NCBI GenBank assembly: GCA_002084355.1
Contig: NBLL01000012.1
Location: forward strand, 1-40,424
Length of the DNA: 40,424 nt
Direction: 5' to 3'
Source of the DNA: Bacteroidetes bacterium 4572_128
GTDB lineage: Bacteria > Bacteroidota > Bacteroidia > Bacteroidales > 4572-128
Part shown: positions 17,314 to 25,947 of the stretch, one piece after another
Layout of the letters: each line of letters starts with the position of its first letter
How positions within the stretch are numbered: position 1 is the first letter of the stretch
Translations under genes and position numbers: made by a program
Notes under the pieces: model-generated
Databases searched by the model: none
The model's input: the letters and a program-made list of their open reading frames with translations, nothing else
What the model was told of the DNA's origin: nothing

Positions 17314-17889
17314 ATGAAATATACAATATTTATTTATATAACATTTTTTTCATTTTTTAATGCTATTTATTCTCAAAATGAACTATCTTTTGAAAATACT
17401 TTAAAAAATATTTGGGCAAAAACTTATGATATAAACAGTGAAGGAACGGGTCTTGGAAATGCAACTCTTGGATATTCAAGTGGTGTAAATAATACAGAAG
17501 GAGTTTATAATGTTTTTATTGGAAGTTATAGTGGTTATAATAATACTTTTGGAAGTGTGAATGTCTATCTTGGAAGTTATAGTGGTTATGGTAATTTAGA
17601 AGGTAAAAAAAATGTGTTTATCGGTTACAAATCAGGTTATTACGAAAAAGGTTCTAATAAATTATATATCTCTAATTCTGCAACAAAGCGTCCTTTAATT
17701 TATGGCGATTTTGTGAAAACTTTGTTAAAAGTAAATGGAACTCTTGTCGTAGAAGACCTTTTAAAACTTAAACCAAAAAAAGAAGCTCCAGAATATCCAA
17801 GTGAAGGAACAATTTACATGGATAAAAAGACAAAAGAACTGAAAGTTTATAACGGTAAAACTTGGAAAACTATAATGTTTAAAGAATAA
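17314..17889 (+). CDS. Small secreted protein with YadA-head-like repeats
   Basis: 191 residues from the ATG that opens a clean signal peptide (MKYTIFIYITFFSFFNAIYS); an upstream non-ATG extension is rejected. The middle has repeats of about 18-20 residues with the pattern NVFIGSYSGYNN..G, typical of left-handed beta-roll heads in trimeric adhesins and phage-type tail tips. The end, EGTIYMDKKTKELKVYNGKT, is the beta-strand segment often found at the end of Bacteroidota surface proteins with such heads. No T9SS sorting domain is visible. Five bases separate it from the DUF368 gene. Confidence 0.75.
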   Translation: MKYTIFIYITFFSFFNAIYSQNELSFENTLKNIWAKTYDINSEGTGLGNATLGYSSGVNNTEGVYNVFIGSYSGYNNTFGSVNVYLGSYSGYGNLEGKKNVFIGYKSGYYEKGSNKLYISNSATKRPLIYGDFVKTLLKVNGTLVVEDLLKLKPKKEAPEYPSEGTIYMDKKTKELKVYNGKTWKTIMFKE

Positions 17890-17894
17890 AATAT

Positions 17895-18812
17895 ATGGAA
17901 AGAAAAATAAAGGACTATATACTAATATTTTTAAAAGGTATAGCTATGGGAGCAGCAGATATTGTTCCCGGCGTTTCTGGCGGAACTATTGCTCTTATTT
18001 CTGGAATTTATGAAGAACTAATAAATACTATTCGCTCTTTTAATTTGAAGAATTTGAAAAAAATTTTTGCTTTAAAATTCTCAGATTTTTTTTATTCTAT
18101 AAATATAAATTTTTTAATAGCTTTAGTTGGAGGAATTTTTTTAAGTGCAATTTCCTTAGCAAGAATATTAAAACATACTTTAGAAAATTATCCTGTATTA
18201 ATTTGGTCATTTTTTTTCGGTTTGATACTCGCTTCTGCAATAGTTGTCACTAAGCGTATAAAAACTTGGAATTATAAAACTTTTATTTTTTTAATTTTAG
18301 GAATTATAATTGCTTATTTTATAACAATAATTTCACCAACAAAAACTCCAGACGCATATTGGTTTATTTTTATTTCTGGTTCAATATCCATTTGTGCGAT
18401 GATTTTACCTGGAATTTCTGGAGCTTTTATTTTGTTACTTTTAGGGAAATATGAATTTATTATAGATGCAATTAGTGAATTTAAAATAGGAATAATTTTA
18501 ACTTTTGCATCTGGAGCAATAATCGGTTTATTAAGTTTTTCTAATGTCCTTTCTTGGCTTTTGAAAAAATATAAAGATTTTACCATTGCTGTTTTAGCTG
18601 GTTTTATGTTGGGTTCGTTAAATAAAGTCTGGCCATGGAAGTTTATAAAAGAAGAAATAAATAGCTACGGTAATTTAATAAAAATAGAAAAAAATATTTT
18701 TCCAGATATTATTTTTGAATTTTCCAATGATTCTTTGTTTCTAGCTTTGATAATTTCTTTAGTTGGTTTTTTTGTGATAGTATTTGTAGATAAAATTACG
18801 AGCAATAAATGA
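17895..18812 (+). CDS. DUF368 membrane protein (polyprenyl-phosphate translocase-like, PopT family)
   Basis: A 305-residue integral membrane protein with eight to nine hydrophobic segments. It carries the twin family signatures AMGAADIVPGVSGGTIALI near residue 16 and, in the second half, CAMILPGISGAFILLLLGKY. This two-fold repeat is characteristic. DUF368 proteins are reported to return undecaprenyl-phosphate to the cytoplasmic side so it can be reused for peptidoglycan and surface-glycan synthesis. That fits the nearby wall-turnover and glycosyltransferase genes. Its stop overlaps the start of aroE (ATGA), so the two are translationally coupled. Confidence 0.92.
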   Translation: MERKIKDYILIFLKGIAMGAADIVPGVSGGTIALISGIYEELINTIRSFNLKNLKKIFALKFSDFFYSININFLIALVGGIFLSAISLARILKHTLENYPVLIWSFFFGLILASAIVVTKRIKTWNYKTFIFLILGIIIAYFITIISPTKTPDAYWFIFISGSISICAMILPGISGAFILLLLGKYEFIIDAISEFKIGIILTFASGAIIGLLSFSNVLSWLLKKYKDFTIAVLAGFMLGSLNKVWPWKFIKEEINSYGNLIKIEKNIFPDIIFEFSNDSLFLALIISLVGFFVIVFVDKITSNK

Positions 18813-19585
18813 AAATTTTTGGTTTAATTTCTTATCCTATAAAACATTCTTTTTCGGCATCATTTTTTGAAAAAAAATTTCGTAATGAAAAAATAAATGA
18901 TGCTTGTTATAAAAATTTCCCATTAGAAAATCTAAAAAATTTTTTTGAATTATTAAATAATTATCCGAATTTAAAAGGTTTAAATGTGAGTATTCCACAT
19001 AAGAAAAAAATTGTAAATTATATAGATGAAATGGATAATATTTCAAAAAATATTGGAGCGGTAAATACAATAAAGATTTTAAAAAGAAATAATAAATTTT
19101 TTCTAAAATCTTATAATACAGATGTTTATGGTTTTGAAAAATCTTTTTTAAAATCTTTAAAAAAAAATGCTTTTTTGGAAAAAAATTTTTTTTTAAATAA
19201 AAAAGCTTTGATTTTGGGAACTGGCGGCTCGGCGCAATCTGTTGCTTACGTTTTTAAAAAACTTCATTTAAATTTTTATTTTGTTTCCAGAAAACCAAAA
19301 GAAAAAAATGAAATTTCATTTTTAGATATGAATAAAAATTTAATTCAAAATGTTAATTTTATTGTAAATGCAACGCCGATTGGAATGTTTCCTAATGTAG
19401 AAAAATATCCAAATATTCCATACAAATTTTTAAATGAAAAACATTTTTTATTTGATTTAGTTTATAATCCACAAATTACAGAATTTCTTAAAAGAGGAAG
19501 TTTTTATAATGCAAAAATTCAAAATGGCTTAGATATGTTGCATTTTCAAGCAGAAAAATCTTGGGAAATTTGGACAAAAAATTAA
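18809..19585 (+). CDS. aroE: Shikimate dehydrogenase
   Basis: 258 residues. The N-terminal substrate domain has FGLISYPIKHSFSASFF (SxS shikimate-binding), GLNVSIPHKKKI with the catalytic lysine, and GAVNTIK; NTDVYGFE supplies the catalytic aspartate. The NADP domain begins ALILGTGGSAQSVAY, followed by VNATPIGMFP and NGLDMLHFQAEKSWEIW. The enzyme reduces 3-dehydroshikimate to shikimate in aromatic amino-acid synthesis. The linker between the domains (KSLKKNAFLEKNFFLNK) is about nine residues longer than I expect. Its DNA (about 19150-19205) closely resembles the intergenic repeat. Coupled to the DUF368 gene by a 4-bp overlap. Confidence 0.95.
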   Translation: MKIFGLISYPIKHSFSASFFEKKFRNEKINDACYKNFPLENLKNFFELLNNYPNLKGLNVSIPHKKKIVNYIDEMDNISKNIGAVNTIKILKRNNKFFLKSYNTDVYGFEKSFLKSLKKNAFLEKNFFLNKKALILGTGGSAQSVAYVFKKLHLNFYFVSRKPKEKNEISFLDMNKNLIQNVNFIVNATPIGMFPNVEKYPNIPYKFLNEKHFLFDLVYNPQITEFLKRGSFYNAKIQNGLDMLHFQAEKSWEIWTKN

Positions 19586-19603
19586 TTTTAATTTTTTTAT
19601 ATT

Positions 19604-20218
19604 ATGTATTTTAAATCCTTTGAAAAAATTGGTTTAAATGCTTTCAAAATAGAATTTCCTTTTCATAATGATGCTATGTTGACAGGAATTTTAAATGTTA
19701 ATGAAGAATTTAAAAATTCTACCAAAGGAATAAAATTAAAAGAACATTTTTTTGGGATTTGATTTTTCGGAGAAATTTTAGGATTTGGTGTTCATGGAGA
19801 ATTTGCTTATAATGAAAAAAATAATTCAAAAAATTTTAAACAATTCGTTTTGGGAGCAGATTATACTTTTGAAAATTCTTTGTATTTTATTGCAGAATAT
19901 TATAAAAATGAATTGGTGAAAAAGATTATAAAAAATACATTTTTTTGATTGGACACGTTTTTTTACAGAAGGAGAAAATCTCGAACAAGATTATATTTAT
20001 TTTCGTAAATCATATCCAATTGGAGATTTTTTAAATTGGTCTAATTTTCTAATGCTAAATTTAAATGATAAAAGTGGCGTATTTTCCCATGGTTTGATTT
20101 AAGTATCAATGATAATACAGAATTTATTATTGTTGCTTATTTGTCTTTTGGTAAAAAAAATATAGAATTTGGAGAATTTAGAAAAGGTGCTTTTGTAAGA
20201 ATAAAAATTTATTCTTAA
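19604..20218 (+). pseudogene. Broken outer-membrane beta-barrel gene (C-terminal part)
   Basis: Joined across frames, the region reads as a barrel with alternating strands: EFPFHNDAMLTGILNV, FFGEILGFGVHGEFAYN, FVLGADYTFENSLYFIAEYY, FFDWTRFFTEGENLEQDYI, PWFDLSINDNTEFIIVAYLS and a terminal EFRKGAFVRIKIYS. Breaks are an in-frame TGA at 19760-19762, where tryptophan would fit, and two shifts. Each shift is mended by one base, in the A6 run at 19930-19935 and the C3 run at 20096-20098. No signal peptide is present, so the N-terminal half is missing. The family looks porin-like; the substrate is unknown. Confidence 0.65.
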
Positions 20219-20230
20219 TAAAAAAAATTG

Positions 20231-20304
20231 CGATTCCGAAAGGATTCGAACCTTTGACCCACAGCTTAGAAGGCTGTTGCTCTATCCAACTGAGCTACGG
20301 AACC
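20231..20304 (-). tRNA. tRNA-Arg(UCU)
   Basis: A 74-nt cloverleaf on the minus strand. The acceptor stem is GGTTCCG with CGGAATC, the D arm contains AGCTCAGTTGGATAGAGC, and the anticodon loop CTTCTAA gives UCU. The T arm is AAAGG-TTCGAAT-CCTTT, the discriminator is G, and CCA is not encoded. UCU reads AGA/AGG, and AGA is the main arginine codon in these AT-rich genes. It lies between a broken barrel gene and the restriction-modification locus, a typical site of gene turnover. Confidence 0.95.
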
Positions 20305-20319
20305 ATTTTCTTAAAAACA

Positions 20320-20590
20320 TCGCAAAGATAAATAAAAATTTTTAATTCCAAATTTTTTTTAACTTTTTTTTAAAATTTTATTTTTTTTTTTGAAAAAATG
20401 CCAAAATTTTAATGCTTTTTTAATTTCGATTAAAAATATTTTTTTTTATTTAATTCGTCCAAAATTTTAATATTTTTTAAAAAACGCAAAAATTTTATTT
20501 TTTTTTATTTTGAAATTAAAAAAACATTGAAATTTTGGGCGATTTTTGAAAAAAATTTTTTTTATAAAAAAAAAGAAATATGAATGATTT
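20320..20590. repeat. Intergenic AT repeat units
   Basis: About four degenerate units: forward cores (ATGCCAAAATTTTAATG near 20399, CGTCCAAAATTTTAAT near 20457, ACGCAAAAATTTTA near 20484) and an inverted core (AAATTTTGGGCGATTTTTG near 20530). Orientation flips within the gap. No gene is seen. Confidence 0.6.
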
Positions 20591-20600
20591 TTTAATCATT

Positions 20601-21505
20601 TTATTTTTTTAAAAAACCATAAGCATAAATTTTTGATTCAATTTTTTTTGCCAAAATTTTTAATTTTTCTCGCAAATTTGTTATTAAATTCATATATTTT
20701 TTATCTTTACTTTTATTATTCATTATACCTTTTGCGCTGCGACCTTGAAAATATGCACGAATGTCATATAAAGACGCATTTACATTGCAATTTGGATTTT
20801 GTTAATAATAAATCCAAATCTCACGAGCATCATTAAAAACCTCTTTTGCTTTAATAGAAAATTCTAAACTTTCTGTTCTTAATATTTTTTTCCTAATAAA
20901 TCGCTGTTTCCATTTGCTTTTAACTTTCCTTGAATAAATTTCACCATAAAATTAAATCAAACTTTTCTCTTGAATTTACTTCATTTTCTGTAAATAGAAT
21001 CCAATGGTTTTTAGTATTTTCTGATGAAATCCTATTTTGTCCGTGAAATAAAGTAAAAGTCAAACTATCATTTTGAAAATTAATATCTTTTTCCCATTTC
21101 TTTTTTGGAATAAGAAATTGGTCTCTGTCGTTAATCCAAGTTGTTTTAATGCAATGACGAACTGCAAAATAAACACAAGCATTAAAAATATTATCTGTAT
21201 TGAAGTTCCAAAAATTAAAATGTTCTATTCTATTTCGCATTATATATAATTGTGAATTATATTGAAAGTATGGTGAAGGTTTCCCATATAAGCAATAGCA
21301 TAGAGAATTTATCATCAAAATTTTTTATCCACTTATTAATACTCTTTTTCAATTTACCGTAAAAACGCTTTTTTCTTATTTTATTTTCATTTTTATCAAA
21401 AACATATGACAATTTATATTTTTGATATTGTTTTTTACACTTAAATTCCAAATTGTAAAACCAATGAAAAAAACCTTTTACATTATCAAATGTAATCAGG
21501 AACAA
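20601..21505 (-). pseudogene. Decayed remnant, C-terminal part of a DNA-methyltransferase-like protein
   Basis: Pieces in shifting minus-strand frames read FLITFDNVKGFFHWFYNLEF, then FNACVYFAVRHCIKTTWIND, FTLFHGQNRISSENTKNHW, FMVKFIQGKLKANGNSDLLG, EFSIKAKEVFNDAREIWIYY, then after a TAA, NVNASLYDIRAYFQGRSAKG and finally LKILAKKIESKIYAYGFLKK. There are at least three frame changes (near 21290, 20950 and 20645) and one stop (near 20820). The pieces resemble, from memory, the C-terminal region of large N6-adenine methyltransferase-type proteins of Bacteroidota. The catalytic N-terminal part is gone. It abuts an intact divergent methyltransferase, so it may be the residue of an older restriction system. 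Confidence 0.6.
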
Positions 21506-21554
21506 TAAAACCTCTCATAAATTTTACTAAAAAATATTAAGAAAAAGAATTGAT

Positions 21555-21562
21555 TACATTTG
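21555..21562 (+). promoter_or_regulatory. -7 promoter box TACATTTG
   Basis: Exact TAnnTTTG match 21 bp before the ATG of the restriction-modification gene. No clear -33 box. Confidence 0.4.
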
Positions 21563-21583
21563 CAAAAAATAAAAAATAAAATT

Positions 21584-24154
21584 ATGCAATATTTTAATGA
21601 TTATTTAAAAAAAATAAAATCTGTTCCTTTGGAAGAAATAACAGAACATTCGCATCGTTCTGCATTGCAAATATTATTAGAAAAAATATCTGAAAATAAA
21701 AAAGATAATATAAAAATATTACATGAACCAAAACGAGAAGGAAAATTTGGCTCACCAGACTATAAAATAACTAAGGATAGTGGAATTATCGGATATATTG
21801 AAAATAAAAAAATAGATGCAGACTTAAATAAAATACTTAAAACAGAACAAATAAAAAAATACAGAGAACTATCTGATAATATTTTACTAACAAATTATCT
21901 GGATTTTTTTTGGATAAAAAAAGATAGTATTCAAAAAGAAACTTTATGTGATATTTTTACTTTGACAAAGTTTAAAACTTTGTCAAAGTTGAACACAGAC
22001 GGCGTTCAAAAATTAATAGAAAATTTTTATTCACAAACACCAATAGGAATTTCTACAGCAAAAGAACTCGCTATTGCACTTGCTATTCGTGCTAAAAATT
22101 TAAAAGATTTTCTGCAAGATGAATTAACGCAACAACAAAAAGAAAACTCTGGCGGTCTATTGTTCGGACTTTATGAAACTTTCCAAGAATATATTTTCAC
22201 TGATTTATCAATCTCCGAATTTGCTGATGCTTTTGCACAAATGCTTGTTTATGGACTTTTTCAGGCAAAATTGAATGCCGATACAAAAACAGTAACTTTG
22301 CAAAATGCAAAATATTTTATTCCTCAATCATTCAAATTAATACAAGAACTTGTTGGTTTCCTTGATGAATTAAATAAATTAGAATACGCAAATGCAAAAT
22401 GGATAATTGACGAAGTAATTTCGCTGATGAATAATCTTGATTTACAAGAAATTAAAAAATCAATGTTATTTAGCAAAACAGTAAAAGACAGCGAAAATAT
22501 TGATACAGACCCATATATCTATTTTTATGAAACTTTCCTTGCCGCTTACGATACAAATTTAAGAAAAGCAAAAGGCGTTTATTACACTCCGCCACAAGTT
22601 GTTAGCTTAATTGTAAATTCTATAAATAATATTTTACAAAATACTTTTAAAATAAAATCAGGTTTTGCAGACCGTAAACAAGTAACTGTGCTTGATTTTG
22701 CCACAGGAACAGGAACTTTTTTAATTGAAATTTTAAAGTTAATTTTAAATAATATTCCAGTAAATTCGCAATCCAAAAAAGAGTTGATTATTTCCGAACA
22801 TATCTTAAAAAATATTTATGGTTTTGAGTATCTTATTGCTCCATACACTATTGCACATTTAAAACTTGCACAGTTTCTGAAAGAACAAAATTATGAAATA
22901 AAAAATAATGAACGCTTACAAATTTTTCTAACAAATACATTAGAACCAACAGACCCACAAATACGAATACCATTATTACCTGCACTTACTCAGGAAGCCA
23001 AAAATGCACAGGCAATAAAAGATAAACCAATTTTGGTAATAACAGGAAATCCTCCATATTCGGGACATTCCAAAAACACAGGAAAATGGATAAGTAAATT
23101 ATTAAAAGGAAATGATATTTATTCAAAAGAAAAAACAGAAAATCAAGCAAATTATTTTGAATTTGATGGTAAACCGCTTAAAGAACGTAACTCAAAATGG
23201 TTGCAAGATGATTATGTTAAATTTATACGTTTTGCACAATACAAAATAAATAAAGTAGGACAAGGAGTTGTTGGCATTATTACAAGCCATTCTTTTTTGG
23301 ATAATCCAACATTTAGGGGAATGCGACAAAGTTTAATGCAAGATTTTGACCAAATGTATTTTATTGATTTGCACGGTAATTCTCGCAGAAAAGAAAAAAC
23401 ACCTGATGGTAAAACAGATAAAAATGTTTTTGATATAATGCAAGGTGTTTGTATTTCTTTATTTATAAAGAAAAAAAGCTTGAAAAAAGGAATTTATCAC
23501 ACAGATTTTTGGGGAACAAGGGACGAGAAATTTGAACAATGTTTAAACAATGATTTACAATCTATTGAGTGGCAAAAAATAGAACCAAGCAAACCTTTTT
23601 ATTTGTTTAAACCGCAAAACAAAGATTTGAAAGAAAAATATTTTAAATTTTGGAAAATTACAAATATTTTTAATATAAATAGTGTAGGAGTAGTTACAGG
23701 AAATGATAAGTTGTTTATTGATATTAAAAAAAATAATTTATATGAAAAAATTAAAGAAATAAAAGCGACTAAAATATCCGAACAACAACAAAACTTTTCT
23801 TTTTCAAATAAATTTTATGAAAAAAGAGAAGAGTATTTTAGAGAAATTAAAACAAAAAAACAAAAAATAATTAAAATAAATTATAGACCTTATGACAAAA
23901 GATATATTTGGCATAATGAAAAATTATTAGAACGAAGTCGCTCTAATGTTATGCAACATTTTATTGAGAAAGAAAATATTGGACTAATTGTTTCACGAAG
24001 TGCTATAGGACAAACAAGTTGGCAAGATGTACAAATAACAGATAAAATTACAGAGTTTGGAATAATGTCATCACGTCCAGGAAATGCTGCACCAATTTAT
24101 CCTCTTTATGTTTTTCAAGAGAATGGCAATACAAACGGCAATGTGAGAAAATAG
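21584..24154 (+). CDS. Type IIG/ISP-like restriction-modification enzyme, N-terminal part (nuclease + N6-adenine methylase)
   Basis: 856 residues from the ATG that follows a TACATTTG box. Near residues 55-80 a PD-(D/E)XK-like nuclease site is visible (GSPDYKI ... GYIENKK). A helical linker follows, then an N-6 DNA methylase core: YYTPPQVVSLIV, motif I VLDFATGTGTFLIEI and motif IV ITGNPPYSG. A specificity-type region follows (YRPYDKRYIWHNEKLLERSR, ITEFGIMSSRPGNAAPIYPL). The architecture matches type ISP/IIG enzymes without the helicase module. The frame stops at TAG 24152-24154, yet the family's C-terminal region continues in the next frame. One extra A in the A4 run at 24148-24151 would fuse both halves into about 1,050 residues. 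Confidence 0.88.
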   Translation: MQYFNDYLKKIKSVPLEEITEHSHRSALQILLEKISENKKDNIKILHEPKREGKFGSPDYKITKDSGIIGYIENKKIDADLNKILKTEQIKKYRELSDNILLTNYLDFFWIKKDSIQKETLCDIFTLTKFKTLSKLNTDGVQKLIENFYSQTPIGISTAKELAIALAIRAKNLKDFLQDELTQQQKENSGGLLFGLYETFQEYIFTDLSISEFADAFAQMLVYGLFQAKLNADTKTVTLQNAKYFIPQSFKLIQELVGFLDELNKLEYANAKWIIDEVISLMNNLDLQEIKKSMLFSKTVKDSENIDTDPYIYFYETFLAAYDTNLRKAKGVYYTPPQVVSLIVNSINNILQNTFKIKSGFADRKQVTVLDFATGTGTFLIEILKLILNNIPVNSQSKKELIISEHILKNIYGFEYLIAPYTIAHLKLAQFLKEQNYEIKNNERLQIFLTNTLEPTDPQIRIPLLPALTQEAKNAQAIKDKPILVITGNPPYSGHSKNTGKWISKLLKGNDIYSKEKTENQANYFEFDGKPLKERNSKWLQDDYVKFIRFAQYKINKVGQGVVGIITSHSFLDNPTFRGMRQSLMQDFDQMYFIDLHGNSRRKEKTPDGKTDKNVFDIMQGVCISLFIKKKSLKKGIYHTDFWGTRDEKFEQCLNNDLQSIEWQKIEPSKPFYLFKPQNKDLKEKYFKFWKITNIFNINSVGVVTGNDKLFIDIKKNNLYEKIKEIKATKISEQQQNFSFSNKFYEKREEYFREIKTKKQKIIKINYRPYDKRYIWHNEKLLERSRSNVMQHFIEKENIGLIVSRSAIGQTSWQDVQITDKITEFGIMSSRPGNAAPIYPLYVFQENGNTNGNVRK

Positions 24155-24156
24155 CT

Positions 24157-24732
24157 TTGCAAAATAAAATCGTGCAAAAAGAACAAAATATAAATAGTTT
24201 GTTATCTACAATTAAAAATTTTGAAAATACAGGAAATAATTTTGAAACTATAAAAATATTTAAACAAGAATTATCAAAAATTAAAAGACAAACAGAAAAT
24301 TTAAAAAAACAATTACAGCAATCAGAAAGCACAACTTATTCACCTTCACCAGAAGAAATTATTGGATATATTTATGCTATTTTGCATAGCAAAACGTTTA
24401 CAAATACTTATGCCGAATTTTTAAAAATTGATTTTCCACATATTCCATTTGTAGATAATCAAAATGATTTTATAAAATTATCAAAAGCAGGTTGGAAACT
24501 TATTCAAGTTCATTTACAAAATAAAAATATTGAAGAAAAAAAATACGCAAATTTTGGTTTGTATAAAGGTGAAGGCGATAATATTGTTGAGAAAATAAAA
24601 CATAAAATTATAAAAGAAAATAATAAAAAACACGAAAGATTATACATTAATCAAACTCAATATTTTGAAAATGTTTCAGAAGAAATTTACAATTTTTATA
24701 TAGGTGGTTTACAATTGAACAAAAGAAAATAA
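24157..24732 (+). CDS. Type IIG/ISP-like restriction-modification enzyme, C-terminal part
   Basis: This frame carries a short coiled-coil region (NNFETIKIFKQELSKIKRQT) and then the conserved ending of the same enzyme family: SPEEIIGYIYAILHSKTF, YAEFLKIDFPHIPFVDNQND, LSKAGWKLIQVHLQNKN and NQTQYFENVSEEIYNFYIGG. It has no ribosome-binding signal or convincing start of its own (TTG at 24157). It is best seen as the 3' end of the gene at 21584, separated by one missing base. Whether the enzyme is active depends on whether that shift is real. Confidence 0.85.
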   Translation: MQNKIVQKEQNINSLLSTIKNFENTGNNFETIKIFKQELSKIKRQTENLKKQLQQSESTTYSPSPEEIIGYIYAILHSKTFTNTYAEFLKIDFPHIPFVDNQNDFIKLSKAGWKLIQVHLQNKNIEEKKYANFGLYKGEGDNIVEKIKHKIIKENNKKHERLYINQTQYFENVSEEIYNFYIGGLQLNKRK

Positions 24733-24884
24733 TTGATAAATTATTTATTCTCTCACATTGATAGAAAAAAAACTTTAACATTTGCTTTAATGTCCTTGCG
24801 ATGCAGTATTTCAAGCACAATTATTTATCATAAATTTATAAATAATATATGAAAACAAGTTTAAGTGCAAGATTTATTATAAAT

Positions 24885-25905
24885 AAACAAATTTTTTTTT
24901 TTAATAAAATGTTAAAATTCTGGCGTTTTTTGGAGAAAATTTTTTTAATAAAATATTAAAATTCTGGCGTTTTTTGGAGAAAATTTTTTTAATAAAATAT
25001 TAAAATTATGGAGTTTTTGAGGAAATTTTTTAATAAAATAAAAAAATTTTTTTTCAAATTCGTTCAAATTTTTATGATTTTTTAAATAAAAAAAATTTTT
25101 TCATAATTTGCCCAAAATTTTAAATATTTTAATTTCAAAATAAAAAAAAATTTTTTTCAAAAAATCGTCCAAAATTTTAAGATTTTTCGACAAAACAACA
25201 TTGGAGGTTTTTTTTTGAACCTCCAATGTTTGATGTCGAAACATTGGTGTTAAAAAAAAAACCTCCAATGTTAAAAAAATTTTTTTTTCAAAAATCGCCC
25301 AAAATTTCAACATTTTTTAATTTCAAAATAAAAAAAAATTTTTTTCAAAAAATCGTCCAAAATTTTAAGATTTTTCGACAAAACAACATTGGAGGTTTTT
25401 TTTTTGAACCTCCAATGTTTGATGTCGAAACATTGGAGGTAAAAAAACCTCCAATGTTAAAAAAAATTTTTTTCAAAAAACATCCAAAATTTTAACATTT
25501 TTTAATCTTAAAAATAAAAAAAATTTTTTTTCAAAAATCGTCCAAAATTTTAAGATTTTAAGAAAAACAACATTGGAGGTTAAAAAAAAAACCTCCAATG
25601 TTAAAAAAATTTTTTTTTTCAAAAAACATCCAAAATTTTAATATTTTTTTATTTCAAAATAAAAAAATTTTTTTTTCATAATTCGCCCAAAATTTTAAAT
25701 ATTTTAATTTTAAAATAAAAAAAATTTTTTTTCAAAAAACGTCCAAAATTTTAAATATTTTAATTTCAAAATAAAAAAAATTTTTTTTTCATAATTTGCC
25801 AAAAATTTCAACATTTTTCAATTTTTAATAAAAAATTTTTTCCAAAAAACCCAAATATTTTAACATTTTTTTAATTTGAAATTTTCAATTTTTTATATTA
25901 AAAAA
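24885..25905. repeat. Large intergenic AT repeat array with orientation switch
   Basis: The 24733-25947 gap has no supportable gene. From about 24905 to 25020 three units lie in the inverted orientation (TTAAAATTCTGGCGTTTTTTG). From about 25060 the units are forward (GCCCAAAATTTTAAATATTT, CGTCCAAAATTTTAAG), spaced roughly 55 bp toward the right end. In the middle a unit of about 186 bp containing hairpins is repeated three times. Short open frames here (near 25101-25313 and 25226-25495) are products of the repeats. Confidence 0.8.
25197..25602. repeat. Cluster of five AACATTGGAGGTT hairpins
   Basis: Perfect 12-13 bp stems of AACATTGGAGGTT with its complement lie at 25197-25230, 25385-25419, 25429-25458 and 25569-25602, with one imperfect copy at 25240-25272. 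Loops are alternately T-rich (TTTTTTTG) and A-rich. The spacer TTTGATGTCGAAACATTGG is repeated between pairs. The left stems recur at 188 and 184 bp, so this is a three-fold tandem repeat. The stems are the only G/C-rich part of the whole gap. Confidence 0.85.
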
Positions 25906-25947
25906 TAAATTATATATTGCGAAAAATATTTTTAATTTTAAAAAATT

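Noticed and set aside
19604-20218. TGA read as tryptophan (altered genetic code)
   Set aside because: Only one such codon was found, inside an already frameshifted gene, and intact genes such as the YciO-like gene and the helicase end with TGA.
20231-20304. Integrative element attached at tRNA-Arg
   Set aside because: No integrase and no repeat of the tRNA 3' end were found, and the restriction genes lie on the 5' side of the tRNA.
20633-20836. 67-codon plus-strand frame
   Set aside because: It lies antisense to the methyltransferase-like remnant, whose conserved pieces explain the sequence better.
25101-25495. Two short open frames on opposite strands
   Set aside because: Both translate the hairpin and A/T repeat sequence (K/F-rich with PPMLKK blocks), overlap each other and have no start context.
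25197-25602. Integron attC-like array
   Set aside because: The stems lack attC core sites and bulges, there are no gene cassettes between them and no integrase in the window.
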